This document shows, in pieces, positions 21,042 to 32,111 of a stretch of 49,645 nt of DNA (positions are counted from its first letter, which is position 1; each line of letters begins with the position of its first letter). The translations under genes were made by a program, and so were the position numbers. The notes below the pieces were generated by a model. It had not been told where the DNA came from. It ran no database searches and worked only from the letters and a program-made list of their open reading frames with translations. The stretch spans positions 1 to 49,645 of IMG/VR virus record IMGVR_UViG_3300028581_000063; one strand, given 5' to 3'. Source of the stretch: a virus.

Positions 21042-21438
21042 TGAGCTATGATTTATAAATATCAGAGAATATATTTATAATAGGATGAAAAATTTTGTAA
21101 ATTTAACTCAAAAGATTTGATGATCAGAAAATATTAAATGTAGAGATATTGAATCTATTAAATGACTAGATAAACCTTTTATAAGCTATAGTGAAATTTG
21201 ATGAAATACCACTAATTTATGAATAAGGAAATCAGTTTATCAGATAGATATTTGGGCTACAAATATGGAAGAAATGGAAGAAATAAAAGATCTGCTAGTT
21301 TGATTATTTAATAGATCCAATGAAGATTGAGTAAAATCAAAGCTCATGAGTTTATGACCTGATTTGTGAAATCCTGAAAAAAACTACATACATAAACCTT
21401 TAACTTTTAGCTTTGTATTTAAAGATCAAAAGTTTTAA
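21028..21438 (+). CDS. Tail terminator protein
   Basis: 136 aa. A conserved order of segments, with VYQIDIWATNMEEMEEIKDLL and a final beta strand LTFSFVFKD, matches tail terminators (HK97 gp11/lambda gpU-like), which fix tail length at the top. It sits between the gp10-like gene and the tube gene, as usual. TGA Gly codons include two GG pairs. Confidence 0.68.
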
Positions 21439-21448
21439 ATTCTGAAAT

Positions 21449-21498
21449 GACCTTGAGGGGAAAAATAATACTTGTAATCTATGCAAGTATTATTTTTT
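21449..21498 (+). terminator. GACCTTGAGGGGAAA element 4 with terminator hairpin
   Basis: Exact 15-mer at 21449-21463, then an 11-bp stem AATAATACTTG (21464-21474) / CAAGTATTATT (21484-21494) and T's. The tail tube ATG follows 46 nt after the motif. Confidence 0.78.
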
Positions 21499-21509
21499 AA
21501 TTATTTCTT

Positions 21510-22274
21510 ATGCAAACTCCAGTTGTAAAATCTGAGTCAATCAGAATGTGAAATGGTGTTTTGAAAATAGATTGAGTAAATATCTGAGCATTAAAATGAG
21601 CCTGACTTGAAGTATCATTTTTATTAGCTCAGTTAAAATTTGCCAATTCAAAACTACCACCTAGAAAAAAACTTGATCAAGTAAAATTCAATGCAGAAAT
21701 TGTAGAATTATACTTAGATAATCTTGCAAAAATTGATGGTATTTGAGATTTAACAAATACACCATGAACTATTCAGACAAAAACTGATGAAAGTTACTGA
21801 GAAGTATGAACTGCTTATACTCCTATAAAATTAAAGAATAAAAACTGAAATAATTCTATAATTACAATAACAAGTGTAAAAGCTTGATGAACTACAGTAG
21901 GAGCTACCTCATATACAACTTACTTGTGAAACTGAATAAATGGAGAAATTTGATATACTTACTTGATTTTTAAATCTGTTCAGACTTGAGATATACAAAT
22001 TACTTATGATTTTACTCCAAATGCAAAAAAAACTTTAACTTATGAGGAATTATTAAAAGCATTAAATTTGTATGAGTTAGTATTTGAAAATACTGATGAA
22101 AATGGTAAAAAGTTTTGAATAAAAATTTATAAATGATATTCAACTAGTAATCTTGCTTTTGATTTCCCTGAAGATGATGACCTTGAATCAGTAGCAAGTA
22201 TTCCTGTAGAATTTATCTGATATCCTGATCAGTATAATAAAGTATTTGAAATATTTGATGAACAATCTGTATAA
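21510..22274 (+). CDS. Major tail tube protein
   Basis: 254 aa, beta-rich with strands such as VLKIDGVNIGALKG and VSFLLAQLKFANSK. A Ser/Thr/Gly-rich region (about 90-170) could be an added Ig-like domain. It lies between the terminator protein and the assembly chaperones. There is no sheath gene next to it, so the tail is non-contractile. It shares one base with the next start (TAATG). Confidence 0.7.
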
Positions 22275-22537
22275 TGGAAACTATAAACCTAGATATTTAT
22301 AAAAAAGAAAGTGTAGATACTTTTACACTTGGTGGATTGGAGTATAATTATTCTCTCAAACAAGAAGATAAAATCCTATTTTTTGAAACTATGAAAAATA
22401 TAGATAAGAATCAAAACATTATTGAGATTTTAAAATGATTATTTAAAAAGATTTTATCAAAACAAAATGAAATAGTTGCGATAATAAAAGAAGATATACT
22501 TGGGCTTTTGCATTATTTTACTTATAAATTTTTGTAA
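22274..22537 (+). CDS. Tail assembly chaperone, first ORF
   Basis: 87 aa, acidic N-terminus then helices, translationally coupled to the tube gene. In long-tailed phages two small ORFs between tube and tape measure encode the chaperones gpG and gpGT, often linked by frameshift. Here the two are separated by element 5, so I see no frameshift; assignment is by position. Confidence 0.55.
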
Positions 22538-22544
22538 AATAAAA

Positions 22545-22599
22545 GACCTTGAGGGGAAGTAAAAAAGATTTAGTCTTATAGCAAGATTAGATCTTTTTT
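22545..22599 (+). terminator. GACCTTGAGGGGAAG element 5 with terminator hairpin
   Basis: Motif at 22545-22559 (last base G instead of A). A 17-bp stem, 22561-22577 with 22583-22599, contains two G-U/C-A type changes and ends in six T's. The next gene starts 47 nt after the motif. Confidence 0.78.
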
Positions 22600-22606
22600 A
22601 TTAGCC

Positions 22607-23059
22607 ATGAGAAAAAAAATTAAAGTAAAAATTTGAAATAAAACCTACAAAATCTGAGAACTAACTCTTGGATGATATTATCTGGCTTTATCTGATATAG
22701 AGCAGTTTATAGAAGATATTTTTTTAGAGTTCAATAAAGATATCCCCACTCTCAATGAAGATCAAACAAGAGTAATTATTGAAAAATTATTTAACATAGA
22801 AGATTTAGAAATTAAAACACTTTTTGAAAAGAAAAAAGATAATACTGAATCTCTAAAAGATTTTCATATTAAAGTATGATTTTTTATGAAGTTTTTTTGA
22901 AATAGTTACTCGCAAACGATGGAAACACCTCTTGGAATCTTTAATAGTTTACTTGAAGATATAAAAATAATTGCATGAGAAGAAAAGTATGATCCAAAAA
23001 GAAATGATAGTAAAGCTGAAAAAAGAAAATTAAAAAATTTACTCAGTAATTTTAATTAA
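22607..23059 (+). CDS. Putative tail assembly chaperone, second ORF
   Basis: 150 aa, starts RKKIKVKIGNKTYKIGELTLGGY, like the opening of several phage tail chaperone or DUF-type proteins before the tape measure. The remainder is helical and acidic. Positioned 1 nt before the tape measure ATG. Confidence 0.55.
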
Positions 23060-23060
23060 A

Positions 23061-25961
23061 ATGTCGAATTTATGAGAACTTAGAGTTTGATTATCAGTTG
23101 ATGAAAATACAATAAAATCTTCAACATTAAAAATAAAAAGTGAGTTTGAAAAAGCAGGAACTAGTATAGAAAAAAGTTTATGAAACTCTTGAACTAAATG
23201 ACTTAAAGATATAAAACAAGAATCAGAAAAAGCTGTAAAAACCATTGGTTGATTAAATGAAAAAATTAAAAGTTTAAATAATGAACTAAACCAAACTCAA
23301 ATATGAAGCAAAAGATTTAAAGAACTTCAAAATGAAATCAAAAAAACTGAAACTGAGCTTGGTAAAGTTTCAAATAATACATCAAAAATATGATGATTTT
23401 TTAAATGAATTTGATGAGCTATTACTGGGGCTTTTAGTGTTTATGCAATATGAGATTTTATAAAAAAAATAAGTGTTTTATGAGCTCAAGTTGAGCAATC
23501 AAAAATAAGTTTTGAAACTTTGCTTGGATCGGAAGAAAAGGCACTTGCAATGTTAAGAGATATAGATGAGTTAGCTTCGAAAACTCCATTTAATAAACTT
23601 TGACTTACAAATTCAATACAGCAACTTATATGATTTTGATTTGAATGAGAAAAAGCTCTTGCTACTGTAAAAGTTTTATGAGATTCAATAAGTGCAGTTG
23701 GTAGATGACAAGATGATTTAAACTGAGTTATTTTAGCATTATGACAAATTGAAGCTAAATGAAAACTATCTACTGAAGAAGTTCTACAGATGGCTGAAAG
23801 AGGTCTGCCAATATTTAAGATCCTAGAAGAACAGTTATGATTAACAAAAAAACAACTTTGAGATTTATGAAATCAATGAATTAGTTCTTCAACTGCTATA
23901 AATGCTATACTTACAGGATTAAATGAAAAGTTTGCTTGAAGTATGGAAAAACAAAGTAAAACTTTAAGCTGAATGTGGAGTAATTTAGTAGATAATGTGC
24001 AAATTGCATGAGCTAAAATGTGAATGTGAATATCAGATTCTCTAAAATGAATTATTTGAAGTATAAACTGATTTTTACAAAATAATATGTCTTCAATAGT
24101 TGATTTTTGAAGTGATATAGCAACTAATGTAATCAATATTTGAAAAGCTATTGCTGGAATATTTATGAGTGTTTTTGAAATAATCACTGAAGCATTTTGA
24201 ATTTTAACCTGAGAAAACAAAAAACAGGCTCAAGATAATTTCAAAATATTTAAGTTTTTAGCAATGGCAATATCAAATGGATTTCAAGCTATTTATATAA
24301 TCATAAACACAGTTTTATGAAGTATATTCTGAGCTATAAAAACACTTGGAACATGACTTTGAAACTTTTTCTGAGCAAGTTTGAATATAGTAAAATTAGC
24401 TTGAAAATCAGCTGTAAATTATGTTATTTGAATAATAAACTCAGCAATAGATAAAGTAAATGTAGTTTTACAAATTTTATGAAGAAAAACCATAGATCAA
24501 ATAAAAGAAGTAAATACTGAAATGGAAAAACTAGTGTTAGAAAACTGACAATGACTTGAAAATACTAAAAAGGCTTGGACTGATAGTTGGGATAAAATAA
24601 AAACAAATAATTCAAAGGCTTTTGATAGAATGCTAGAAAATATTGATAATTATGAAAATGATTTAAAAGATACTTGAAAAACTAGCACTTGAGTATTTGA
24701 TAAAATAAATTCAACTATTGAGTGACTTTGAAATACTTATGATAAAACAGGATGAAAATCAAAAGAAATGTGAAAGTCATGAGCTCAAGCATCTGACGAG
24801 ATAAAAGAAAGTATTAACTGATTAGAAAATAGTTTTAAAACTTATAATGATTTAATAAAAGAATCAGATAAATTAAATGAAAATTTAGCAAAAAATACTA
24901 AAAAATACAATGATGAAATTGAAGAGTGACTCAGAAAAATAAATAATCAACTAGAAGAAAGTAATAAAAAATATAGAGAAAAAATAGATTTAATTGTAAA
25001 AGAAAGAAATGAGAAACTTTGAGAAAATGATACTGATACTCAAGAAAAATTAGCAAAAAGACTTTTAGAAATTGAAAAAGAAAAAAAAGAAATTGAAGTT
25101 GAACTTGCTTCTCTTGATATTAGCTATGAAGAAAAACTTAATAAACAAGAAAAAATAAACTTATTATTAAAAGAAGAACTTGAAGCTCAACAAATAATAG
25201 ATCAAAAAATATTTGAAAGAGTAAAAAATTATGAACAGGCTTCTGAAATTTGAAAAATACTTATAGATCAAGAAAGAGAAAAACAAAAAATAATATCTGA
25301 ATCAAATGAAAAAACTATAGGAGCTGAATCAGAACTAGGAAAAGAAAAAGAACTACTTGAAAGAAAACAAAGATTTTATGAATTTTTTTCTGAGAAAAAA
25401 AGAGTAACTGAAGAAGAAATAGAAAAAATTTTAAAAGATGAAAGATTTTTAAGATTATCTGAAGAAGAACAGGCTCTTATACTTAAATTAGCTAGAGAAA
25501 AAGAGGAACTTACTAGACAAAAAGATGAAGCAATAAATCTGCAAACAGAGATAAATCAAAAAACTAGAGAACTATCAGCTATAACAACTCAAATTTTAAA
25601 AGATAATGTTTCGAGTTTATCTACTTCATATTCTACTTTAATAAACCAAATAAATAATGCTATATCTGCTCAAAAGAGATTAAATGCATTAAAATCTAGC
25701 TCTTCAAATGGATTTGCTGATTGAGGTTATACATGAGATGGATGAAAAAATGAAGTAGCTTGAGTCGTTCATAAATGAGAATATGTATTAAGCCAAGAAA
25801 TGCTTAAAAAAATGCCAAATATAGTTCCTGATTTAGAAATGATTAGACAGTGAAAAACAGTTAATAATAACTATTCAAAAAAGATAGATGTATGAAGTGT
25901 AAGTGTTTCAAGTAGTGTAGATTTAGAAACTTTCTTTGATAAATTAAAATTTAGAATGTAA
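23061..25961 (+). CDS. Tail tape measure protein
   Basis: 966 aa, the longest structural protein. It has an N-terminal coiled coil and a conserved block with SFETLLGSEEKALAMLRDIDELASKTPF (residues about 150-180) that is characteristic of siphovirus tape measures. Glycine/alanine-rich membrane-like helices follow at about 320-470, then a long coiled coil (about 600-850). The end (GYTGDGGKNEVAGVVHKGEYVL) is the typical tape measure C-terminal motif. Its length sets the tail length. Confidence 0.9.
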
Positions 25962-25970
25962 CAAGAATTT

Positions 25971-26843
25971 ATGGATTTTAAACAAGCAAAAATAAACTGA
26001 CAAGATATTTTAAAAGATAGTAATTCCTGAATTTTCTATACTTTTAAAGATTGGAGAAAACTATCTACAACTGACAATTCAGAAAACATTGATTGAGTGC
26101 ATGGTAGAAATGTAAGTCCTACTTATGCAAGAACTAGAATCATAACTTTTGAATGAATAAGTGATAGAATATGAAATCCTTCAAAAGATCAGGAACAGAT
26201 AGAATATTTACAAAAAATATTTGCTCTGCAATGAGATTTATCAAAACTTGATGAAAAACAGTTATACATAAAGGATTTATATGATAATGAGTGGATTTTA
26301 AATATAAAAATAAAAGAACCTATTGAAATAATAGAATGAGATGAAGATTTTGTATGAAGTCATTGGAAATGGAGAATAGTTTTAGAAAGTACAAAAGAAC
26401 CTATTTATAAAAGCTTAAATGAATTGATAAAAACATCTACTGAATGACATTATTGAGGTTTTAAATTGTGATTAAAACTATCTAATCCATTTAATAAAAT
26501 AGATAATATTATTGAGTGTAATACTTCTTGAAATATAGAAACTTCAGCTCGTATAGAGATAACTGCTAATTGAGAAATAAATAGACCTTTGATGATAAAG
26601 GATTTAACTAAAAATACTTTTTTCTGACTTGATATTGATGCTGTTTCTTGAGATAAAATAATTATTGATTCTTGAAAGTATACTGTCACAAAAAATTGAG
26701 AAAATATTTTATATTCTAGAATTCCAGGAAGTATGTGGACTAGAATCTGAGAATCAACAAAACTGCTCATTGAAGATAAAGATGGTAATATTCCTTTTAA
26801 TGATTTTAGTGTAAATATTTATTTTCGTAATGCACTTTTATAA
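25971..26843 (+). CDS. Distal tail protein (Dit-like)
   Basis: 290 aa directly after the tape measure. N-terminal VHGRNVSPTYARTRIITFEG matches the Dit N-domain (SPP1 gp19.1-like), and the C-terminal beta domain carries the usual TKLLIEDKDGN end. It forms the hub at the tail tip. Overlaps the next start by one base (TAATG). Confidence 0.75.
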
Positions 26844-27871
26844 TGTTTGTAATTTATATAAATAATATTTTATGAGATAATATATCTCAGATTTTTGAAG
26901 TAAATAATCTTGAAGTAAAACTGAAATTAAATGATATTTCAACTGCTAGTTTTGAAGTATCCAATCTCTATGTTGAAAACAATTATGTAAATTTTAAAGA
27001 ATTCAATGAAGTAACTATCTATAAAATAGAAAATAATTTAGAAAAACTAATGTTTTCTTGAATTATTAGATCCGTTGAAGCTGACTTATTTAAAACAAAA
27101 GTGATACTAAATGATAAAATTTTTTTACTAAAAAATAAGCTTTTATATTCAGATAAAACATATGAAAATATTTCTATAAATTCAATACTTACTGAAATTT
27201 TAAATGAAATAAATTCCAGGTATTATTTTTGAATTATTTTAGAAACTAATGCAACTGAGTTAGTTACAAAAAGCTATAGAAAATGACAAACATATTTTGA
27301 TATATTGAAAGATTTGGCTCTTAACTCATATGAGTTTGAAGTAAAAGATAATAAGCTATATTTTAAAGAATCAATTTGAATAGATAGAACTTCTTGAGTG
27401 AATTTTGTTGAATTTTCATATGATATAAAGTTCCCATGAAGTAGAACTATTGATACAGCAAAAATGGAATATGATAGTGATAATATTGCCTGAGTAATAC
27501 TACAAAAAGATACTTGAGAATCAGTAAGTGTTGAAAGTATCCTAGAGTTTTGAAGAAATGAAAAATATTTTACTTCCTGAGATAAAGATACATTGCTTGT
27601 AGAGAGAAAAAGTTCAGTAAAAGAGTATGAGATCACACCTATAGCTCATGATTTTTTTGTAGCAAATCTGTGAGATACTGTAAAAGTTTTTATTGATGCT
27701 TGAAATGATATAATTTATTTTAATGGATGACTAAAAGTTATTGAAAAAAATTATAAATCTTGAGAACTCGATAAGGTTTCAATAAGGCTTAGTACTTGAG
27801 TAGTAAAAACTCTAAATTTAATAGAAACTATACAAGATTTAAGAAATAGAACTAGAAACCTTGAGATATAA
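26843..27871 (+). CDS. Tail-tip protein (Tal/prophage endopeptidase-like N-domain)
   Basis: 342 aa. Follows Dit; beta-rich with KFKEFNEVTIYKI-type strands, a GIIRSVEADLFK segment and a YFDILKDLALNSYEFEV helix, as in gp27-like hub domains. No lytic domain is appended. The last codons lie 2 nt before element 6. Confidence 0.65.
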
Positions 27872-27873
27872 AA

Positions 27874-27922
27874 GACCTTGAGGGGAAACAAAGTAGCTGT
27901 AATATTTTTACAGTTATTTTTT
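27874..27922 (+). terminator. GACCTTGAGGGGAAA element 6 with terminator hairpin
   Basis: Exact 15-mer at 27874-27888, then TAGCTGTAA (27894-27902) / TTACAGTTA (27908-27916) with one G-U pair, and six T's. The adhesin ATG follows 45 nt after the motif. Confidence 0.78.
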
Positions 27923-27933
27923 ATTTTCAAAAT

Positions 27934-30144
27934 ATGCAAAGAGTTGCTTTAATAAACTGAGAAAATATAAATCAAGATTATGATTTATTAAAAATATTTC
28001 AAGCTCTAGCAACTTCATGAGTGGCTGAGTGATTAGAAGTACAAAATGGAATAGTTACTCCATGATTTGCTTTTATTAACATAGTAAGAGATGGTATTGT
28101 ATTTCCTGTTTTATTCCAAAATACCTCAAACTTAACTATTGATACAACTTGAACTAAAAAAGTTTTTATAGAGTTAAATCAAGTGGAAATTGATGATGGA
28201 TCAGAAAATAATTCTGATGGAACTTGAATATGAGAAATAAAAACTTGAAGTGATTATCCAAGTATCAATTTTTTGAAATTAGCTTTTATTGATTCTTGAA
28301 ATATTACAGATGAAAGAGATTTTATAACAACAAAAGAATACTTAAATATAACAAAAATGTGAAATGTTTTTAACTGAGCGAATCAGCTTATAAAAACAGA
28401 TTCACAGTGAAAAATACCAGTTTTAGATTGAAGTAATATTATTTGAATAAAAGCTGAAGTTAATAGTTCAAGCTTAAAATATATGTTATGAACTGAATGA
28501 ATAGTATGAAAAGCCTACAGTGTTATAGATTATGCACAAATTAACTGACAAAATACTCATTGAATGTGACAACCAGGTCAACAAATAATTGCTCAAAGTT
28601 TCTTCTGACAAAAAGTTCCTATAACAAATATTATTTTATTTTTATCAAAATTTAATACACCAAGTGATACCGTATTTATAGAAATTAGAGCTGATAACCT
28701 TTGAAATCCAGGATCTCAAGTTTTGGCAACTTCAGAATCTATTTCATATGACAACATATCTACTACAGCATCAGAAAAAGATTTTATATTTTTAACTCCT
28801 GTAGTTTTAGAACCTTTTCAAAAATATTGGATTAATGTAAAAAGAAGCTGATGAAATGATAATATAAATTATTACTGAGTTTGATATTTTAGTACATCAA
28901 CTTTTACATGAGAAACTAAAAAGTGGAATTGAACGAGTTGGATAAGTGATTCTTGAAATATTTATTTTAAAATATCTTGATATAAGTTAGCAATTAAATG
29001 ATGAGATAATTTCGTTTGAATATGCCAACAAACTTGAAATATTTGAGAAGAATCAATATTTAATCAATTTTATGATTGAAATCAACTAACATTAGTTACT
29101 TGAAATTATTACTGATACGATTCAAACTGAAATTTAATATGAGGATATGATTTTAGAGCAATTTCTGAAACTGAAATTTTATTTGATTCAAGTACTATGT
29201 GAACTGATAAATTTTTCTGAAACTGATCTAATTGAGATTTAATAATAACTTCTTGAACTTATAATCTAGCAGTTTGAGAATACAACTATTCAAATGTAAT
29301 AATAAAAGAGTGAGCTACATTAAATATCACTTGAACATGAACTACACTTATAAAAGTAAATAATCTTTTTGAAAATAATGGTACTTTAAAAGCTGATTGA
29401 ATTTGAAACACTTGAAGTTTTACACTTCCCAACTGAACAGTTTTGTATCCTGGATCTCCTGGAAAATGATGAAACTGATGAGCAGGATGAAATGCATCAA
29501 TAAACTGAATTGCATATTGATGAGCTGGTTGAACTTGAAGTACTAGTTGATATGGTTGAGGAGGTTGAGGTTGAGCATCAGATAGTTATTGATGAGGAGT
29601 TTGATGAACTTGATGATTTCCAGGATGACTTTGATGAGCTGGTTGGTGATGAGGAGCATGATGAAATGCTTATTGAAATAGCTGACAATGAGCTAATTGG
29701 AATTGATGAAGTTTTGCACCACAAAATTGATGACTTTCGGGTTGAGGAGGTTGAAGTAAATCTAACTGATCTTGAGCTGGTTGATGAGCTGGTTGAATAA
29801 AATGATGAGATTGATGAATAATAGTAATTTATGCAAATAAAGTTTGATGAAGTTGAATCGTAACTCTTAAATGATTAAACTGATGAGTTTGATGAAATTG
29901 ATGAGCATGAAATAGTGATAGCTCATGACCAGGATGATGAGGTGGTTGATGAGGTGGTTGAGGTTGATGATGATTGTCTGTAATTGTTTATAACAGTGAT
30001 TACTCTTGATATAATTATCAATTAACAGCTTGAACTTGATGAGCTTGATGAACTGCTTGAGCATACTGATGAGCTGTAGCATGAACTGTTTGAGATCCTT
30101 GAAGTATCTGAAAACAATACAAAATATCTTTTAATTCAATTTAA
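27934..30144 (+). CDS. Tail fibre/adhesin with glycine-rich tip
   Basis: 736 aa, readable only with TGA as Gly. Residues 1-190 form a baseplate-attachment and shaft part. Residues about 190-340 look like a carbohydrate-binding or jelly-roll beta domain (FNTPSDTVFIEIRADN, EPFQKYWINVKR). Residues 340-500 are repeats ending in a beta-helix-like stretch. From about 510 to the end the sequence is extremely Gly-rich (runs such as GYGGGGGGAS and SSGPGGGGGGGGGG). By hand count nearly 80 of the last 225 codons are TGA. This resembles the polyglycine sandwich tips of T-even gp38-type adhesins, which bind host receptors. A tail chaperone-like gene follows. The open frame on the plus strand at 29510-29800 is a shadow of the TGA repeats. 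Confidence 0.85.
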
Positions 30145-30145
30145 A

Positions 30146-30568
30146 ATGACGAATGAAATTGATTTTAATACTCTTACATTAGAGCAACAAGAAATGTTAA
30201 ATGTAGGTTATATTTTTAAACTAGATGATTTTTGAAATTTACAAACTCTAGAACCTAAGAAAAAAACTAAAGAGTTTATTGAATATAAAAAGCAATTAAT
30301 TCAAAAAGAATTTGATTACCAATATTCAAAATTAATAAGTTGATATTCAGAGTGAGAAGTTTATAGCTGGAATCAAAAAGTTTTAGAAGCTGAAAAAGTT
30401 AAAAATTGAGAAAAGTCTGATTATTTAGAAAAATTATGTATTGAGTGAGAATCAGTAGATAACTTAGCTGAAGTTATATTACTAAAGCACAAAGAATTCG
30501 TTTTAACTTATTCTAAGATAGAGAAAAATAAAAGACTTGAATTACAAAAATTATTTGATAACCAATAA
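30146..30568 (+). CDS. Putative tail-fibre assembly protein
   Basis: 140 aa, starting 1 nt after the fibre stop. The layout LDDFGNLQTLEPKKKTKEFIEYKKQLI followed by helices and GYSEGEVYSWNQKVLEAEK fits small phage proteins found after fibres, thought to be fibre chaperones. Family not certain. Confidence 0.55.
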
Positions 30569-30574
30569 AAAAAT

Positions 30575-30787
30575 ATGTGAAATCACGATGATTTAATATT
30601 TGAGAAACTAGAAAAAATACTAGTTCAAACTACAAAAACAAACTGAAGAGTAAACAGGCTCGAAGAGGATGTTGATAAACACTGAAAAGAAATCTCAGCT
30701 ATTAATAAAAGAATTTATATAGCTATGGGATGACTAAGTGTTTTAACAATGTTTTGAGAAAAAATTTTAGAAGCTTTTACAAAATAA
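30575..30787 (+). CDS. Holin-like XhlA-type membrane protein
   Basis: 70 aa. The N-terminal half is a heptad-like coiled coil (VNRLEEDVDKHGKEISAINKR) and one hydrophobic helix at 47-61 reaches the C-terminus, as in haemolysin XhlA-like holin partners. ATG is followed by TGA (Met-Gly). It precedes the endolysin by one gene. Confidence 0.7.
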
Positions 30788-30788
30788 T

Positions 30789-31262
30789 ATGAGATATTCA
30801 CAAGCTATTTTAAATAAAAACTGATTACTTCAAAAGATCCCAGGAACTGATTATTGGGAAGTAAAAAAAGAATTTGTATGGTATGTAAATTATGAAACTA
30901 AACTGAGTTTTATAATAATACCTGAATGATTTAAAACTGACTTTTGAAGTATTCCGAAGTTTTTACAAAACATATTTTCTCCAACAAAATATGTCTGATA
31001 CATACTACATGATTATTTGTATTCAAAAGATTCAAAAATTTTGATTTTAAATACTTGAAATAGTTTTGATGAAGAAATATCAAAGCTAAGAGTTACATTT
31101 GATACAAGTAGTACAAATCAGTTATTTGCAACATCAAATAGATGTTTTGCAGATAAAACACTAAGAGAATCGATAAAAGTTGAATGATCGTGATTTTTAG
31201 AAAGAAATCTTGTTTATTTAGCTGTAAGATCATTTTGATTTTTATATTTTAAAAACAATTAA
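30789..31262 (+). CDS. DUF1353-family protein
   Basis: 157 aa. The segments GFKTDFGSIPKFLQNIF, HDYLYS and ADKTLRESIKVEG match DUF1353, a family of unknown function common next to phage lysis genes. It lies between holin-like and endolysin genes with 1-nt gaps, so it belongs to the lysis cassette. Confidence 0.82.
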
Positions 31263-31263
31263 C

Positions 31264-31785
31264 ATGCAACAAACATATAGATGACTAGATAAACTAAATC
31301 CTAGATTTAGAAAAAAAGTAGAATTATTTTTAAAAGAAGTTTGAAATAAAATTTTTATAACTGAAAGCTGGAGAAGTCAGGAAAGGCAAAATTATCTCTA
31401 CTCTTTATGAAGAAGTATTCCAGGAAAAACAGTAACATGGACTAAAGATTCTGAACATACAAAATGACTTGCAATTGATATTGCTTTTAACTGAAAAGAA
31501 CTTTATCCAAACGATATTTACTTATGGAAAGAAATATCTGAAATTGCTAAAAAATGTTGAATAGATTGGTGATATGATTTATGGAAAACAGATAAACCAC
31601 ACTTTCAGGATAATTGAAAAGAGCTGGTTGAAGAAAATAGTATTTTTTTAAAAGATTCTAAATTCGCAGGATTTATAAAAGATAATTTAGATAAATGATT
31701 TAAGTTTAATGATTATCTAGATGATAGACCAGCTACAATTGCTGATGTAAAAGAATTGATTACACTTTATAGTCAAAGGGAATAG
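31264..31785 (+). CDS. M15-type peptidoglycan endopeptidase (endolysin)
   Basis: 173 aa. Zinc-peptidase signatures are ESWRSQERQNYLY, SEHTKGLAIDIAF (metal ligands His and Asp) and WGYDLWKTDKPHFQ (catalytic and ligand residues), as in L-Ala-D-Glu/VanY-like endolysins. It cleaves cell-wall peptides at lysis. No signal peptide, so the holin-like gene upstream would provide access. Last gene of the virion/lysis operon. Confidence 0.9.
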
Positions 31786-31808
31786 GTAGAAATACCTATT
31801 TTTTATTT
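31781..31808 (+). terminator. Terminator after lysis cassette
   Basis: AATAGGTA / TACCTATT 8-bp stem with loop GAAA and a following T run, overlapping the endolysin stop codon. Confidence 0.8.
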
Positions 31809-31818
31809 TAATTTTAAC

Positions 31819-31846
31819 TTGATATTTTTATAAAAAAATATATTAT
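31819..31846 (+). promoter_or_regulatory. Putative promoter of the defence operon
   Basis: TTGATA (31819-31824), 16 nt, TATTAT (31841-31846), then an AT-rich leader to the XRE start at 31883. Marks the start of a new transcription unit inside the element. Confidence 0.45.
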
Positions 31847-31882
31847 AAAAGCACTATATACTATCACTATTTTGAAAGCAAT

Positions 31883-32107
31883 ATGAAAAAAGAAAAAGAG
31901 AAAAGTATACTATGAAGTAATATAAAAAAATATAGATTAGTTTTAGAATTAACACAAGAACAACTATCAAAAAAGGCAGATATTTCTTACACAAGTTTAA
32001 CGAAAATTGAAACTTGAGTTATTAAAGATCCGTCAGTTTATACTATTGCAAAAATTGCAAAAGTACTTGATGTGACTATTGAAAATTTATTAGATAACCA
32101 AAAGTAA
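31883..32107 (+). CDS. XRE-family controller of the restriction operon
   Basis: 74 aa, a stand-alone helix-turn-helix (LTQEQLSKKADISYTSLTKIETG) close to controller (C) proteins of restriction-modification systems. The gene lies 4 nt before hsdM, so it probably delays or limits expression of the restriction genes. Confidence 0.82.
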
Positions 32108-32111
32108 AAGA

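Noticed and set aside
22274-23059. Programmed frameshift joining the two tail chaperone ORFs
   Set aside because: The ORFs are separated by a stop, the 15-nt element and a terminator hairpin; no overlap or slippery site.
29510-29800. Open plus-strand frame encoding a very acidic 96-aa protein
   Set aside because: It is the +1-type shadow of tandem TGA glycine codons in the tail adhesin; the real frame is continuous with the fibre gene.
29867-30082. Minus-strand frame opposite the adhesin
   Set aside because: Low-complexity Leu/Ile product caused by the complementary TCA repeats; no start context or family.
31786-31882. Possible prophage right end after the endolysin
   Set aside because: A typical place for attR, but no copy of the core is present here; the matching core and orphan ssrA terminator are at 47446-47510.
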